This document shows positions 30,390 through 42,442 of a DNA stretch of 64,000 nt, piece by piece. Made by a program: the position numbers and the translations under genes. The notes under the pieces were generated by a model, which saw only the letters and a list, made by a program, of their open reading frames with translations, did no database searches and was not told where the DNA came from. Origin of the DNA: Arcuatula senhousia (lineage: Eukaryota; Mollusca; Bivalvia; Mytilida; Mytilidae); the NCBI GenBank assembly GCA_963971305.1, contig OZ020309.1, positions 2,349,001 to 2,413,000 of the forward strand, given 5' to 3'. Position 1 is the stretch's first letter. Every line of letters starts with the position of its first letter.

Positions 30390-31925
30390 CAACATCTTTT
30401 TTCAACAACCTGATGTTGCTAAGACATTGTCTTCCTTACGTGACAAGTATGTTGTGGTGCCTGCAGATAAAGCTCCGAACATCATCATTTTTCTTTGCTA
30501 AAAATTAACATTGATTGTTTACAGCTGAATAAGGGGTTTGTTGTACTAGCAAAAACAACACATATACAGCATCAACAATGTCAAAGGAGGAATTAATGAA
30601 CTAAATTTACTATCTCAATTTTGTCACCTCTTCCTTTGGCATTTCTGTTGACAAAAAGAACGATGACGTTCCATCCTTGTATTGGTTTCCAAAATTACAC
30701 AAAACGTCAAACAACCAGCGTTTTAATACTTGGTCTCTTTCAGTTTCGGCAATTAAATCAAGCCTTCAAAAGTATTTGTTGTTTATCTAGAAATGTTGTC
30801 AATCAGATATGGATTCTCAACAATTTAAAGAACTGATCGAAATTCAGCATTCTAAATCATTTTCATCTTGTAATAGCATTACAACTATCAGTTCTCTATT
30901 TATTTCTCTACATTATAAACTTCAATTTTACATTCATCATTAAAATCTCGGTTAGCACAGCTGCTTAAATGTAGCTTTATAAAAAAAACGAAAACGCAGG
31001 TTGCGTATTTATAGTCGATTATGAAAAGGCTTACTGTGTCATCCATGAGTCTAGTAAAAAAAGGAAGATCAAATAATAGAAATTCCTAACTTCTTGTCGA
31101 CGACATATGTTTGTACAGTTTACTGGACCGTGGTTTTCAGTAGACAATTGGTATCCCAATGGGCACAAGTTGTGCTACACTGCTGGCCGATTTGTTACTT
31201 CATTCATATGAAGTGGACTTCTTACAGTCAATTCTAGAGAAAAAGAATCGCAAACTTCCTTTATCCTTTCATCTTACTTTATGTTATACTGCTGGTGTCC
31301 TTTCAAATGCGCGTCAGTCGCAGCAAAATTTATTGTCTGGAACTTTGTTGAAATTTACATATCACTAAACAAATGCAATCTTTGATTTAATGACCATTTA
31401 CATCTCTTATATATTTTAAGGAACAAGAGAAAAAAGACAATACAGTTTCTATGATATCCGCTCCATATTTGGTTTTATTTCTCCATATTGACACACTAGG
31501 AAAGCGTTGTACAAAGCTCTATGACGAATTGAACGTGGTGCCGTCAACTTTCCAAAAGTCAGCTTTCCCCTCTTTGTAGCAACATTCCTTCCGGGCAAGC
31601 ATATGGAGTTTACGAGTCACAATTGATTCGTTTTTCTAGAGCATATGGGAAGTATAACAACTACCTTGATAGAGCTACACGAGTGACAAGTAAATTGTTA
31701 ACAGAAGGGTACGTTGCTCACAGGTTGTTGTCACCACTCAAATAATTTGACAGAGGACATGTACTTGCACAAAAATATTGGATTTCTATCCCTCAGATGA
31801 ACACAGATGTTGGTGTATAATATTTGATAATGTCATCCTTTCCGGAATTGACCAACTCTTTGGCAACGTGATAGGTGTGCTATAGCAAGCAAGAACTGTT
31901 TACTCTTCCGGAGCACCTGCGTTCA
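30390..31925 (+). pseudogene. Penelope-like RT relic, heavily decayed, first of a plus-strand chain
   Basis: Plus-strand fragments in order: the DKAPN region near 30465, the WIPKLHK region near 30680, PMGTSCATLLADLLLHSYEV near 31157, then LYDE and SNIPSGQAYGVY-like regions near 31515-31610, then the tail at 31850-31925. Many stops and indels. A fragment of the 355-bp repeat (cgcgtcagtcgcagcaaaat to ctggaactttgttg) interrupts it at about 31305-31352. Confidence 0.7.
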
Positions 31926-33535
31926 CTTTTGTTTCGACTTGAGTTCATTTTTTGTGTGCAAGAAACACTTTATTGACTGTTTGACGGCTAAATTAGAGGT
32001 TGGGTATGGTAACAATAGCACCACATATACAGCTACAACACTGTCTAAGGAGGAAATTATTGACAAACACAAATCTGTCATTTCCTCCTTCGGCCTTTCT
32101 GTTGGTGGCAGTATTGGTGACATTTCATCCCTGTATTGGATTCCTAAATTACATAAAAATCCACACAAACAGCGCTTCATTGCAGGATCATCCTAATGTA
32201 CAACTAAGCCTCTTTCAGTTCTGTTACTTCAATACTTACGGCAATAAAATCCGGCCTCCAGAAATATTACGATTGTTTTTATTCCAGAAATGGTGTCAAT
32301 CAAATGTGGATCCTGAAGAATTCGAAAGAACTGATGAATTTTTTAACTCTAAATCAGTTTCATCTTGTAACAGCATCAAAACATTCGATTTCTCTATACT
32401 TAACACTTCTATTCCACATGAACAACTGAAATCGCGATTGGCACAGCTGATTAAACGCAACTTTTTCAAAAAGAATAAAACGCATGTTTAAATAACTTGT
32501 AATCGATTATACCAAGACTTACTTTGTCATCAATGAGTCTAAGACAAAGAACAAATTTTCAGAAGACCAAATAATTGACATGCTCAACTTTCTTATTGAT
32601 AACATATTTGTTCAGTATGGTGGACGAGTTTTTCAGCAAACAATAGGGATTCCAATAAGCACTTACTGTGCACCTTTGCTTGCTGATTTGTTCCTTCATT
32701 CATATGAAGCAGATTTCTTACAATCTCTTCTAGCGCAAAAGACCGTAGACTAGCTCTCTCTTTCAACCTCACGTTCCGTTATATTGATGATGTCCTTTCA
32801 ATAAACAATTCTCAATTTGGTGACTTTCTCCATCTTATATACCCCCAGGAGCTTGAGATAAAGGACACAACGGATTCTTGGAAGTCTACTTCATATTTAG
32901 ATCTGCATCTCGAAATTGACTCTCAAGGAAGACTTTCAACAAGGCTCTATGTCAAACGTGATGACTTCAACTTTCCAATCGTCAACTTTCCCTTCTTGTG
33001 TAGCAACATTCCTTCCGCTCCAGCCTATGGAGTTTAGGCATCTCAATTGATACGTTACTCCGGAGCGTGCGAGACTTACATCGATTTCCTTAGCAGAGCG
33101 ACACGTCTGACGCAAAAATTGCTCACACAGGGTTATGTTGCTCCTCGTTTGCTGTCTTCACTCAAGAAATTTTACGGAAGACATCATGTACTTATAGACA
33201 AATATGGGATTTCGATCTCTCAGATGAGTGCAGATGTTGGTTTGTCATAAGGTTTTGTTTTGTCTTTCTTTACCGGATTTGACACGCTGAATGGACTATT
33301 GGCAACGCGCGACTGGTGTTCTATAGCAAGCAGGAACTGCTTACTCTTCCGGAGCATCTGAGTTCACTCTTGTTTCGACTGGAGTTCACGTTGTTGATTG
33401 GTATTCAGGTATTTTGTGTTTCCATGTTTTACATGTTGTCTTTTTTTGTCCCGTTCTTGTAAGTGTTTACTGGTTTTGTCTATGCCCTTTCGGACTTTTG
33501 ACATTCTGATACCCCATTCGTACCTCTGCTTCTTA
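31926..33535 (+). pseudogene. Penelope-like RT relic, nearly full RT, second in chain
   Basis: Begins within the RT at CKKHFIDCLTAKLEVG, joined directly to the tail of the preceding copy near 31950. It runs through STTYTATTLSKEEIIDKHKS, YWIPKLHKNPHKQRFIAGSS, FDFSILNTSIPHEQLKSRLA, a motif B region with ATAAGC in place of ATGGGC (the Met-Gly of PMGT lost), RYIDDVLSINN near 32780 and a C-terminus KFYGRHHVLIDKYGISISQM (33170-33250). The tail ends at 33535. At least four frameshifts or stops. Confidence 0.75.
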
Positions 33536-34310
33536 CATCCCTGTATAAGATTCCTTAATTACATAAAAGTCCATACGAACAACGCTTCATTCCAGCGTCG
33601 TCCAAATGTACCACAAATCCTTTAGGTTACGTTGACTTCACAACTTACGGCAAAAAATCCGGCCTGTAGAAATATTACGATTGTTGTTATTCTAGAAACG
33701 GTGGCAATCAAACGGGAATCCCTAAGAATACGAAAAATATGATAGAGATTCTTAACTCTTAATCAATTTCCTCTTGTAACAGCAACAGAACTAACGAATT
33801 ATCCACACTTAACAGTTTTAATCTAAATAGACAACAGTTGGCACAACTGTTAAACACATTTAAAAATGGAAACTGCAAGTACAAATATCTGGTGGTCGAT
33901 TATACTTACTCTTAATTTGTCATCAATGAGTATACAGATAAGAACAAATTTACAGAAGACCAAATAATATTTCAGATTTCTTATCGACAACATATTTGTT
34001 CAGTTTGATGGACGTGTTTCCAGCACAATAATCGGATTTCAATGGACACTAATTTTGCACCTTTGCTTTGCTGATTTGTTTCTTCATTCATATGAGGCAG
34101 ACTTCTTACAATCTGTTCTAGACTAAAAAGATCATGAACTGACTCTCTATTTTAACCTCACTTTCCGTTATGTTGATGATGCCCTTTAAGCGACAAATTC
34201 TCTTTTTGGTGACCTCTAATATATCATCAGGAACTTGAGATAAAGGACATAAAGGATTCTTGGAGGTCTGCTTCGAATTCATGTTCAGATCTTCATCTGA
34301 TGTTGCCCTT
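33536..34310 (+). pseudogene. Penelope-like RT relic, third in chain
   Basis: Starts abruptly at a word equal to the SLYWIPKLHK coding region (catccctgtataagattcct) right after the preceding tail. Heavily decayed RT codons continue to about 34280. The catalytic region near 34165 reads YVDDA in a local frame. Confidence 0.6.
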
Positions 34311-34384
34311 CGAATCTAATTTTTATGATTACATGTACATGAAATAATGATGAAGTTAGGGTAATACGTAAGTCTAATAAGGGA

Positions 34385-34665
34385 TAAGAGTTTTGACTGT
34401 CACAAGGAAAAGCAGGGTTGGGAAGTGTCCTGCATGGGAATCCTACGTGTCATTCTCTTATCGAGGCCAGTAGCATGGTTTTTAAGGTGTAAAGAACGTG
34501 ACGTTTTTTCCAAAACGGTGCACCTTTACGGTTTGCGGTCAGGGTTTTGCATTATACATGTGTAGCCTAACCTGGGTCACACATCCCAATGTCAGGTTTC
34601 TGATCGCTCTAAAGTGGATTTTACACTGAGGCTTAGCACTTGCCACCCGGAGCCATTGTGCACCA
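34385..34665 (-). mobile_element. Partial copy of the 515-bp SINE-like element
   Basis: Same orientation as the copy at 52951-53464: ttttgactgtcac, cctgcatggg, gggttttgcat and tcacacatccca words align in order. Both ends are missing or degraded, so no TSD can be read. Confidence 0.6.
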
Positions 34666-35320
34666 TTGCTTGCCGATATGATGTTTTATTAATACGAGGC
34701 GGACTTTTTACAACACTTCCAGACTTTCTGTATCTTTCAATCTTACATTTCGATAAATTAATGATGTTCTGTCACTAGACAATCCTCTTTTTGAAAACAG
34801 ACCAGATTCTATGAGGTCCGTTTCATATTTGGATCTATTTCTCGAAATTCACATACTAAGAAGGTTTTGTACAAAGCTAAATGTGGACAAATGTGCTGAC
34901 TTCAACTTCCTGATAGTCAATTTTCTATTTCTGTGTAGCAACATTCCGTCCGCTCCAGTATATGGAGTTTACATATCAGCATTGATTAGTAATTCTAGAG
35001 CACGTGGGGGAGTATAACGACTTCTTAGAAATAGCTACACAACTGACAAGCAAATTACTAACACAGGGGTACACTGCTCCCATGTTGTTGTTATAACTCA
35101 AGAAATTTTACGGTAAACATCATGTTATTGTAGACAAATACAGGTTTTTAGATTTGACCAACATTGTTACTGGTTTTGTTTCTGCCCTTTCGAACTTTTG
35201 ACATTCGGGTACCCCATTGGTACCTCTGCTTCTTTTAAATCGATCCTTGGCAACATGATGGGTGTGCTATAGCAAATAAGAACTGCTTACTCTTCTGGAC
35301 CACCTGAGTTTAATTTAGTA
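34666..35320 (+). pseudogene. Penelope-like RT relic, fourth in chain, plus extra tail
   Basis: RT C-terminal codons (SVSYLDLFLEIH near 34812, SNIPSAPVYGVY near 34940, KKFYGKHHVIVDKY near 35100), tail ending at about 35235. Another partial tail start follows (tggcaacatgatgggtgtgc to ccacctgagtttaat). A further tail copy is at about 35705-35890. Confidence 0.65.
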
Positions 35321-37095
35321 AGTAAACGTGTAATTAGAAATAAATAGTTATTTTACCTTAGTTCAGCTTGCGCGATTTTTCAACCAGTCCAGTATACGCC
35401 TCTGCAAGAGTTGGACTATAAATATTTCTAAGCTTTACATATAATATTTGCCAGCCTATTAAGAGCTTAGTCCAAATGACTAGATTATATAGCATGTGAA
35501 TGTCCAGTTTCACCTTGAAATCCCGATCATTATTTTATCAGTTAAGGTAAAGCTAAATGGCAATAATACATCATAATAACATTTACATAAAAAAATCAAC
35601 TTGATACATTTTTTGGTTTATTCTTAACTTGATATACAGTTACAGTTATGAATATCGAAGTATAACTAAACAAACGACTTGGCGTCACAATTCAGCAAAT
35701 AATTTTGGAACTGCTTACTCTTCCGGTGCACTGTGTTACAACTTGAGTTTGCGTTCATTTGTTGATTTCCGTTCGGTTGATTTTGGGTTTTGTGTTTCTT
35801 CTTGCTGTTTATGTTCTTGTTTACCGGTTTCGTCGTTACCCTATCGAACTTTTTACACTCGAATATTGGCGCCTCTTTGCTTCTTACATCGTGTAGATTT
35901 TGAAAAAAAATCCTAATACAAATGTAAAACAAAAATGCCGACCTGGAAACATAATTTAACATTTCTCCTATCATTTAGGTTACTAGGATGACTCTTATGG
36001 TTTAAACAATTTTGACAAATTCCTAATAAGTTACTTTAAAAGACATATTTTTTTCTTTTGAAACTTTATCTTCCATGAGAGAGGAGAACCCCATAGTAAC
36101 ACAAATTGTTCATCGTGTCCTTTAGTCATACACGTCACTTCCATATGCAATGAACCAATCTGAGAAAACCTGATAACGTCGACCTAATGAGGGATTTTGA
36201 AAAAATAAAAACTGAATGAGCTGAACGTTAAAATAATTAACAGTTTTATCTGCAAGAATTAAGTATTGACGAAAAAATATATAAATACATTATTTCTTAT
36301 CTTTAAAGAACCACAGCGTCTACAAGGACAACCCATGTTCAAATGAGATTTTTATAGAATTAGCTACAGGACTAATGAAAGAACAGCTTTACTCTATATG
36401 TTACACTTTATATCATAAATGACAAACGCAATAACTAGAGACACCCAAATGCCTGGATCTCTAACCAGTCTATCGTTATACCTATAATCTTAAGGTTCAT
36501 CAGGACAATTTAAAATTTTTAAAAGAAAATATTAGTATAATTTAAAGCTAAAACAACGGCATATCGTCAGGTCAAATAAAGTATAGTAGGACCTAGAGAT
36601 GGCCACACCTATTTATATCCACACATGTCAGTACATTTTTGCGTTCGAATTGTATTTTGATTAAGGACAAAATATCCCTATTTTACTCCTAAACTGACAT
36701 GTTGGTGAACACTTTTGTATAAATTATTATTAAATGTTCCATGATTTTTTAGGCCACGTCTAAAGGTGTTAGTGATGATAAAGAACAAGAACGGGAAATC
36801 ACAGAACTTAAAAGTAATGAACTTAATCATAAGAAAACATTAATAACAATAGATGAGACTTTCATATATCTTGGTCCTGCTACGGATTATTTTTGAATTT
36901 TATATGCAGTCTTTGCTGTTCAAGTACTGAAAATTCTATCTAAATTTAAGCCATTTTGACGTAAATGTATACATGAACTCTAAGGTAAGACTCTTTTATA
37001 AAAGTTGTAAAGTTAGAATAGAAAATAATAATAAGGTGTCTAAAAATTGTGCGTGACATAACCTACATATAACAGCGACGATTAAAAGAACGAGA
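35321..37095. other. Intergenic with one solo RT tail
   Basis: A tail fragment on the plus strand at about 35705-35890 (cttactcttccggtgcac to gcgcctctttgcttctta). The rest is AT-rich with no supported gene; the 95- and 102-aa frames there lie on the tail. Confidence 0.5.
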
Positions 37096-37099
37096 TGGA

Positions 37100-37650
37100 A
37101 AAAGCAGAGGTACCAATGTGGTATCCGAATGTCAAAAGTCCGAAAGGGCAGAGATAAAAACCAGTAAACACCAACAAGAACGGGACAAAAACAGACAACA
37201 TGTAAAACATCGAAACTCAGGTGCTCCAGAAGAGTAAGCAGTTCCTGCTTGCTATAGCGCACCCGCCGCGTTGCCAATAGTCCATTCAGCGTGTCAAATC
37301 CGTTAAAGGAAGACAAAACAAAACCCTATGACAAACCAACATCTGCACTCATCTGAGAGATCGAAATCCCATATTTGTCTCCAAGTGCATGATGTCTTCC
37401 GTAAAATTTCTTGAGTGAAGACAGCAACCGAGGAGCAACATAACCCTGTTTGAGCAATTTTTGCGTCAGACGTGTCGCTCTGCTAAGGAAATCGATGTAA
37501 GTCCCGCATGCTCTGGAGTAACGAATCAATTGAGATACGTAGACTCCATAAGCTGGACCGGACGGAATGTTGCTACACAAGAAGGGAAAGTTGACGGTTG
37601 GAAAGTTGAAGTCATCACGTTTGTCATAGAGCCTTGTTGAAAACATTCTT
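37100..37650 (-). pseudogene. Penelope-like RT C-terminal fragment with tail
   Basis: Minus-strand frame TRLYDKRDDFNFPTVNFPFL through YGVYVSQLIRYSRACGTYID to SADVGLS (37646-37326), open without a lesion over 106 codons, then the tail to 37100. It is 5' truncated at 37650. An internal part of the tail is missing near 37210 (compare 6329-6605). Confidence 0.7.
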
Positions 37651-37729
37651 TAATGTGATAAGTCTTCGCTGCTGGCTGTTTGACATTGCTTTGGAAAGAC
37701 CCCATACTAGGTATAAAATAACATAACGA

Positions 37730-38175
37730 CGACGATTACAACCATAAACTTAGAACTTTGAAGTGCCTTCAATTGTTTTCAATATAGATTTACGCTTAAA
37801 TTTTAAACAATATTATAAATATACTTTTAAAACATAGTAAAAGTTAGTCCATCGATAACTAAGTCAAGGAAATTATAAGAAATATTTGGATGATTTTTAA
37901 TACAATGACTTTAAAACAATGATATTTCAAACCTCTAACTCCCATAATAATTTTAGGGTCCAATTTAAAGGTAAACGAGGTTAATTTGAAATTTTCTCGT
38001 TGTCAAACACCATACGGAAAACAAGCCTTGATACCAGTGAAAGCTAACATATCCGTTTACAAGTGTGGACATCACAAGATAACGTAGATGATGACCTTGT
38101 CTTTTTTCCTTTTGAAATATTTGTCAATAGTTGTATTGCTATGTTTTATAAAACTTTTAAGTTTTGTTTTTCTGC
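37730..38175 (-). repeat. R-module copy 1
   Basis: Words caaacaccatacggaaaaca, agctaacatatccgtttaca and cacaagataacgtagatgat near 37995-38095, followed by ttttataaaacttttaagt. It lies next to a minus-strand RT tail, the arrangement repeated through 37.7-61 kb. Confidence 0.6.
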
Positions 38176-38179
38176 TTAT

Positions 38180-39180
38180 TTTAACTGACAGAGACAAAAC
38201 CAGTAATAAATACGAAAGAGAACAGTATGAAATATCAAACAACACAGAAAAAACTGATTATTAAACAACAACGACCCCAAATCGTTACGAATGTGAACTC
38301 AGGTGTTCCGGAAGAGTAAGCGGTTCTTGCTTTCTAAAGCACACCCGTTGTGTTGTCAGTGGTCAATTCAGCGTGTTAAATCCATTCTTAAAAGAAAGAC
38401 AAAACTGAAACCATATATATGACATAACCAAAATTTGCACTCATCTGAATAATAGAAATATCAAATTTTTCTATGAGCGCATGGTCTTATTTGGGGGATT
38501 TCTGTCATTTTTTCTGACATTCTCTAGTTTTTACCCGTGAAGGGTTTTAACAGCTAAATAGTGTAAATGTTTAGCCCATGAAAAGTCAGAGAAAACCATT
38601 TACCGCAAAAACTTTAACGTTAATTATCTTGAAAACCAGGTCAGGAAACTTTCAAGAATGTTTTCCTATTTTAGACATTTAACTTTTCACTTAAGGCATC
38701 CAATTTGAAACCTATTTATTTTAATTAATAGTAGCGAACATCCTTAAGGGAACAAAACAACCGAAGAGCAACATATCCTCGTGATTGCATTTTTTGTGTC
38801 AGACGTCACACTCTACCAAGGAAATCGACGTTCCACGAGTTTGTTATAACGAACAAGTTGTGAAACAGAAATTCTTTAAGATGGATCTAACCGTATGATG
38901 TTACACCATAAGGAAAGCCTCCGAACAGGATATTGAATCATAGAGCTCTAGTCATAGAGCGTTGTTAAAAGTCTTTTTTGAGTGTCTATTTCTAAATGTA
39001 GATTTGGTTGTTCAATTTCGTCTTATCAATCTGATAAACTTTTTTGCTTTTAAGAACAATAAGGAACTTCTAACTTTTCTAAAAATCTTATGTTTATTCA
39101 GTGCAATTAACTGCATACGTGCATACTTAACAATTAAGCCTTTTTAAGTTTGTAGAGATATCCAATGTATCCCATATAAA
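38180..39180 (-). pseudogene. Decayed RT relic of the R-module series
   Basis: Tail (aggtgttccggaagagtaag) and RT-derived words (tttgtgtcagacgtcacact, tgatgttacacca, gtcatagagcgttgtt) on the minus strand, with no frame left beyond about 60 codons. More diverged from the main family than the copy at 6609. Confidence 0.5.
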
Positions 39181-39184
39181 ACTG

Positions 39185-40690
39185 ATTAGAAAGGAGTTGA
39201 CAACAACTTATCTCATTTTATATTCACTAAAATAACAAACGAAATCTACAGCCCCTTTATGTGATGTTAATACACAAACGGTCTTGATAAAATTAAAATA
39301 TTTATCCGTTTACAGTAGACCTGCTTCAAGTCTCTTTCTTTTTAGATATATATTTTTTATTATTTCTCAATAAAGGTAATAACAAAATTACCGACTTTGG
39401 AGAATCAATCTCAAATGTCCATAAGACGAGGCAAAATAAGGAATACATGCGGGAAAAATTGAGGATTGCAATGGTCCTGACTTGGTGGGTTAAACCGGGT
39501 TTAAGGCACACCAAACTTCCCTCTTCCATTGCCATCTTTGGGTCCGATAGTTACACAAAACACAACAGGTTTGTGATGACATATTAGGGATGATAAGGTG
39601 ATCATCTTAGTACATCAACCAGCCAAACACTAATGCAAGATAATTGTTCTAATATGTACAAATATACTGATCGCTGCGGGAGAAATGCTTTGTCTGCAGC
39701 AACTAAAATATGTTATCAGTAGAGATTAATTCAGGTTAGAATAAATAATACAGAGGGACTTGTAGCAAGTCTACGTTTACAGGTTTGCGTGCCGAAAGAT
39801 AACGTGATTTCAGTGTTATCACTAGGTGAAGAAAGGCAAATTAATCCGTTGCTAGGTTTTAACGCTTTTAAATATTAAGATTCTATAAAATTTACTTTTT
39901 ACTAATTCCTACTTCACGGCCACCAATGTCCTAAAAACAATTCTAAGTTATGTAATGAAATTCATTGGGAGAACTTTCAGTTAATGATATGTGCTTGAAT
40001 TTTTCACCATTATTGTTATTCAAGGCCAGAAAAAAAGGGTGTAGTCAGCTTGAGGAATGACTGCAGTCTTGAAAAATATGCATTTCATTGTAATCTGATT
40101 CTGAAAGGAAACACCTTTTATTTTTTAGTTTTTGCTTATGGGCCAAGGGTGTAACTTCTAAACATGACCACATGAAACAAATTGTATCGAACTAAAGTGT
40201 CATATTGTCTGTAATGTCATGAAATATGTTATTTCATAACTTCTATCCTTTCTACAGTTTACTTCTTTTTAAGCAAAATTTGTCCCTAAAATCATTACCG
40301 GAAACTTTCCAAACGAATTTCCTCACATAATCTGGAGTTGTGATTTTGGACATTTTTGGTCGTGTACGCAGAAACTTAAGGAGTTTAAGATTGTCTCGCT
40401 AAACACTTTATATTGAGATTGGATGTATATTGTTTTTCGTTGCTTTGTCAATTTTTATGCTTTAACGTTCAAACACTTTAAAAAATCACAATAGTATTTG
40501 CCTAAGATTGGAAATAGAAAGTAATAACTTTGGATGAATTTTATTTAAGTGACTTTATAAAACAGTAATACGTCGAACCTCTTTCTCACATAATGAATCA
40601 TATGGTCCTAAAAAAAGAAAACCAAAACAGCGTTGAAAAATAAAATCATAAAACAAAATGAAGGCAATATTTTAATAGTGCTTCAAAGAC
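39185..40690 (-). repeat. R-module copy 2
   Basis: Two core blocks, near 39255-39330 and 39760-39850 (gccgaaagataacgtgattt), then an aaacactt.. gattggaaatag block near 40380-40530. This copy is uninterrupted at the sites where the pogo-like element (42443) and the 9.4-kb element (50452) sit in its relatives. No gene seen. Confidence 0.6.
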
Positions 40691-40694
40691 CAAC

Positions 40695-41965
40695 ATTTAG
40701 GCACCAATGGGGCTTTCGAGTGTCAAAAGTCCGAAAGGGCAACGACGAAACCGGTTAACACAAACAAGAACAGCACGACGAAACACAAAACACAAAATCA
40801 ATCGAACAGAAATCAACAACGCGAACTCAAGTCCTAACAAGAGTGAACTCAGGTGACCTGGAAGAATAAGCGGTTCCTACCTGCTAAAGCACACCCGTCG
40901 TACTGTAAATTTCGAATTCAGTGTGTAAAATCCGGTAAAGAAAGACAAAACAAATTTCTACGACAAACCATCTGCACTCATTTGAGAGACAAAAATCCCA
41001 CAAATATCTACGAGTGCACAGTGTTTACCTTAAATTTTCTTGAGTGAAGCTAACGAATTAACTGTGATACGAAGACTCCATAAGCAAGTGTGTACAGAAT
41101 GTTGCTACACAAAAAAAGGGAAGTTGAAAATTTTAAAGTTGAAGTCACCACGTTTTTCATAGAGCTTTGTTGAAACTCTTCCATGAGAGCCAATTTCGAG
41201 ATGTAGATCTAAATATAAAGAAGACCTCTTAGAATCCGTTGTGTCCTTTATCTTAACTTCCTGAGGATATATTAGATGGATAAAGTCACCAAATCGAGAA
41301 TATTTTAGTTAAAGGACATTATCAATATAACGGAATTGGTTAAAAAAGAGAGCTTGTCTGCGATCTTTTTTGTCTATAAGAGATTTTTAGAAGTTTACTT
41401 CATATAGGTGTAGAAACAAATCAGCAAGCAAAGGTGCACAATTAGCGCCGATGAGAATCCTTATTGTTTGCTGAAAAACACGTCATCCAAACTGAATAAA
41501 TATGTTGTCGATGAGAAAATTGAGCATGTCGACTATTTGGTCTTCTGTAAATTTGTTCTTATCCTTAGACTTATTGATGACAAAGTAAGTGTTAGAATAC
41601 TCAAACACCAGATATTTGTACCTGCAGTTTCCATTCATTTTGAAAAAGCTGCGTTTAATCAGCTGTGCTAATCATGATTTGAGTTGTTTATGCGGAATAG
41701 AAGTGTAAAGAGTGGAGAAATCGATTTTTTTTTATGTTGTTGAAAGATGAAACTGATCTCGAGCTAAGAATCTCCAACAGTTTCTTTCGAATTGTTCAGG
41801 ATCCATATTTGATGGACACCATTTCAAGAACAATTTCACGACCTGCAATGAAGCGCTGGTTGTATGGCTTTGTATTTAATTTAGGAATCCTATACAGGGA
41901 TGGAATGTCACCACTGTCAGCACCAACAGAGAGCCCGAAGTTGGATATGACAGATTTGTGATTGA
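40695..41965 (-). pseudogene. Penelope-like RT relic of the main family
   Basis: Tail near 40700-40980 and RT codons up to about 41965. On the minus strand the YGVYVSQL, LYDKRDDF, SYLDLHLEI, YIDNVL, GAPLLADLF-like and MLNFLIDNIFIQF regions can be followed through many frameshifts. The plus-strand frames at 41468-41671 and 41734-41961 are its shadows. Confidence 0.65.
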
Positions 41966-42440
41966 AACCCATTTATTTTAAATAATGATAACGAACATCT
42001 TCCATTGAACGTAACAACCGAGGACCAACGTATCCGTGTGTCAGCACTCTATCCAGGAAATCGATGCAAGTTCACAAGCTCTGTAATAATAGGTTGTGAT
42101 ACAAAAACTCCCTAAGAGTGAGAGGACAGTATGTTGCTACACAAGAAGGAAAGTCGACGATTGGAATGTTGAAGTCATTACATTTGACTTAAAGCTTTGT
42201 TGTTTAAGGTTTTCCTTGAGTATATATTCCTAGATGTAGATTTGGTTGTTTAATATCTTCTTATCGATTTAATAACCTGTTTTATAAAGAACATTAAAGA
42301 TATTCTGACTGTTCTACAAATGCTGAGTACATTCCTTTCGATAAACTGAAAACGTGTATACTGAATAATTTAGTTGTTGTTTAGCCTGTAGTGATATCCC
42401 ATGTATCCCGTAAAGAACTGAGAAGGATGGAGCTGAGAAC
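41966..42440 (-). pseudogene. RT relic of the R-module series (diverged)
   Basis: Words aacaaccgaggaccaacgta, gttgctacacaagaagga and tagatgtagatttggttg align with 38700-39020 and 50030-50220. It is cut by the pogo-like element at 42443. Confidence 0.5.
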
Positions 42441-42442
42441 TA

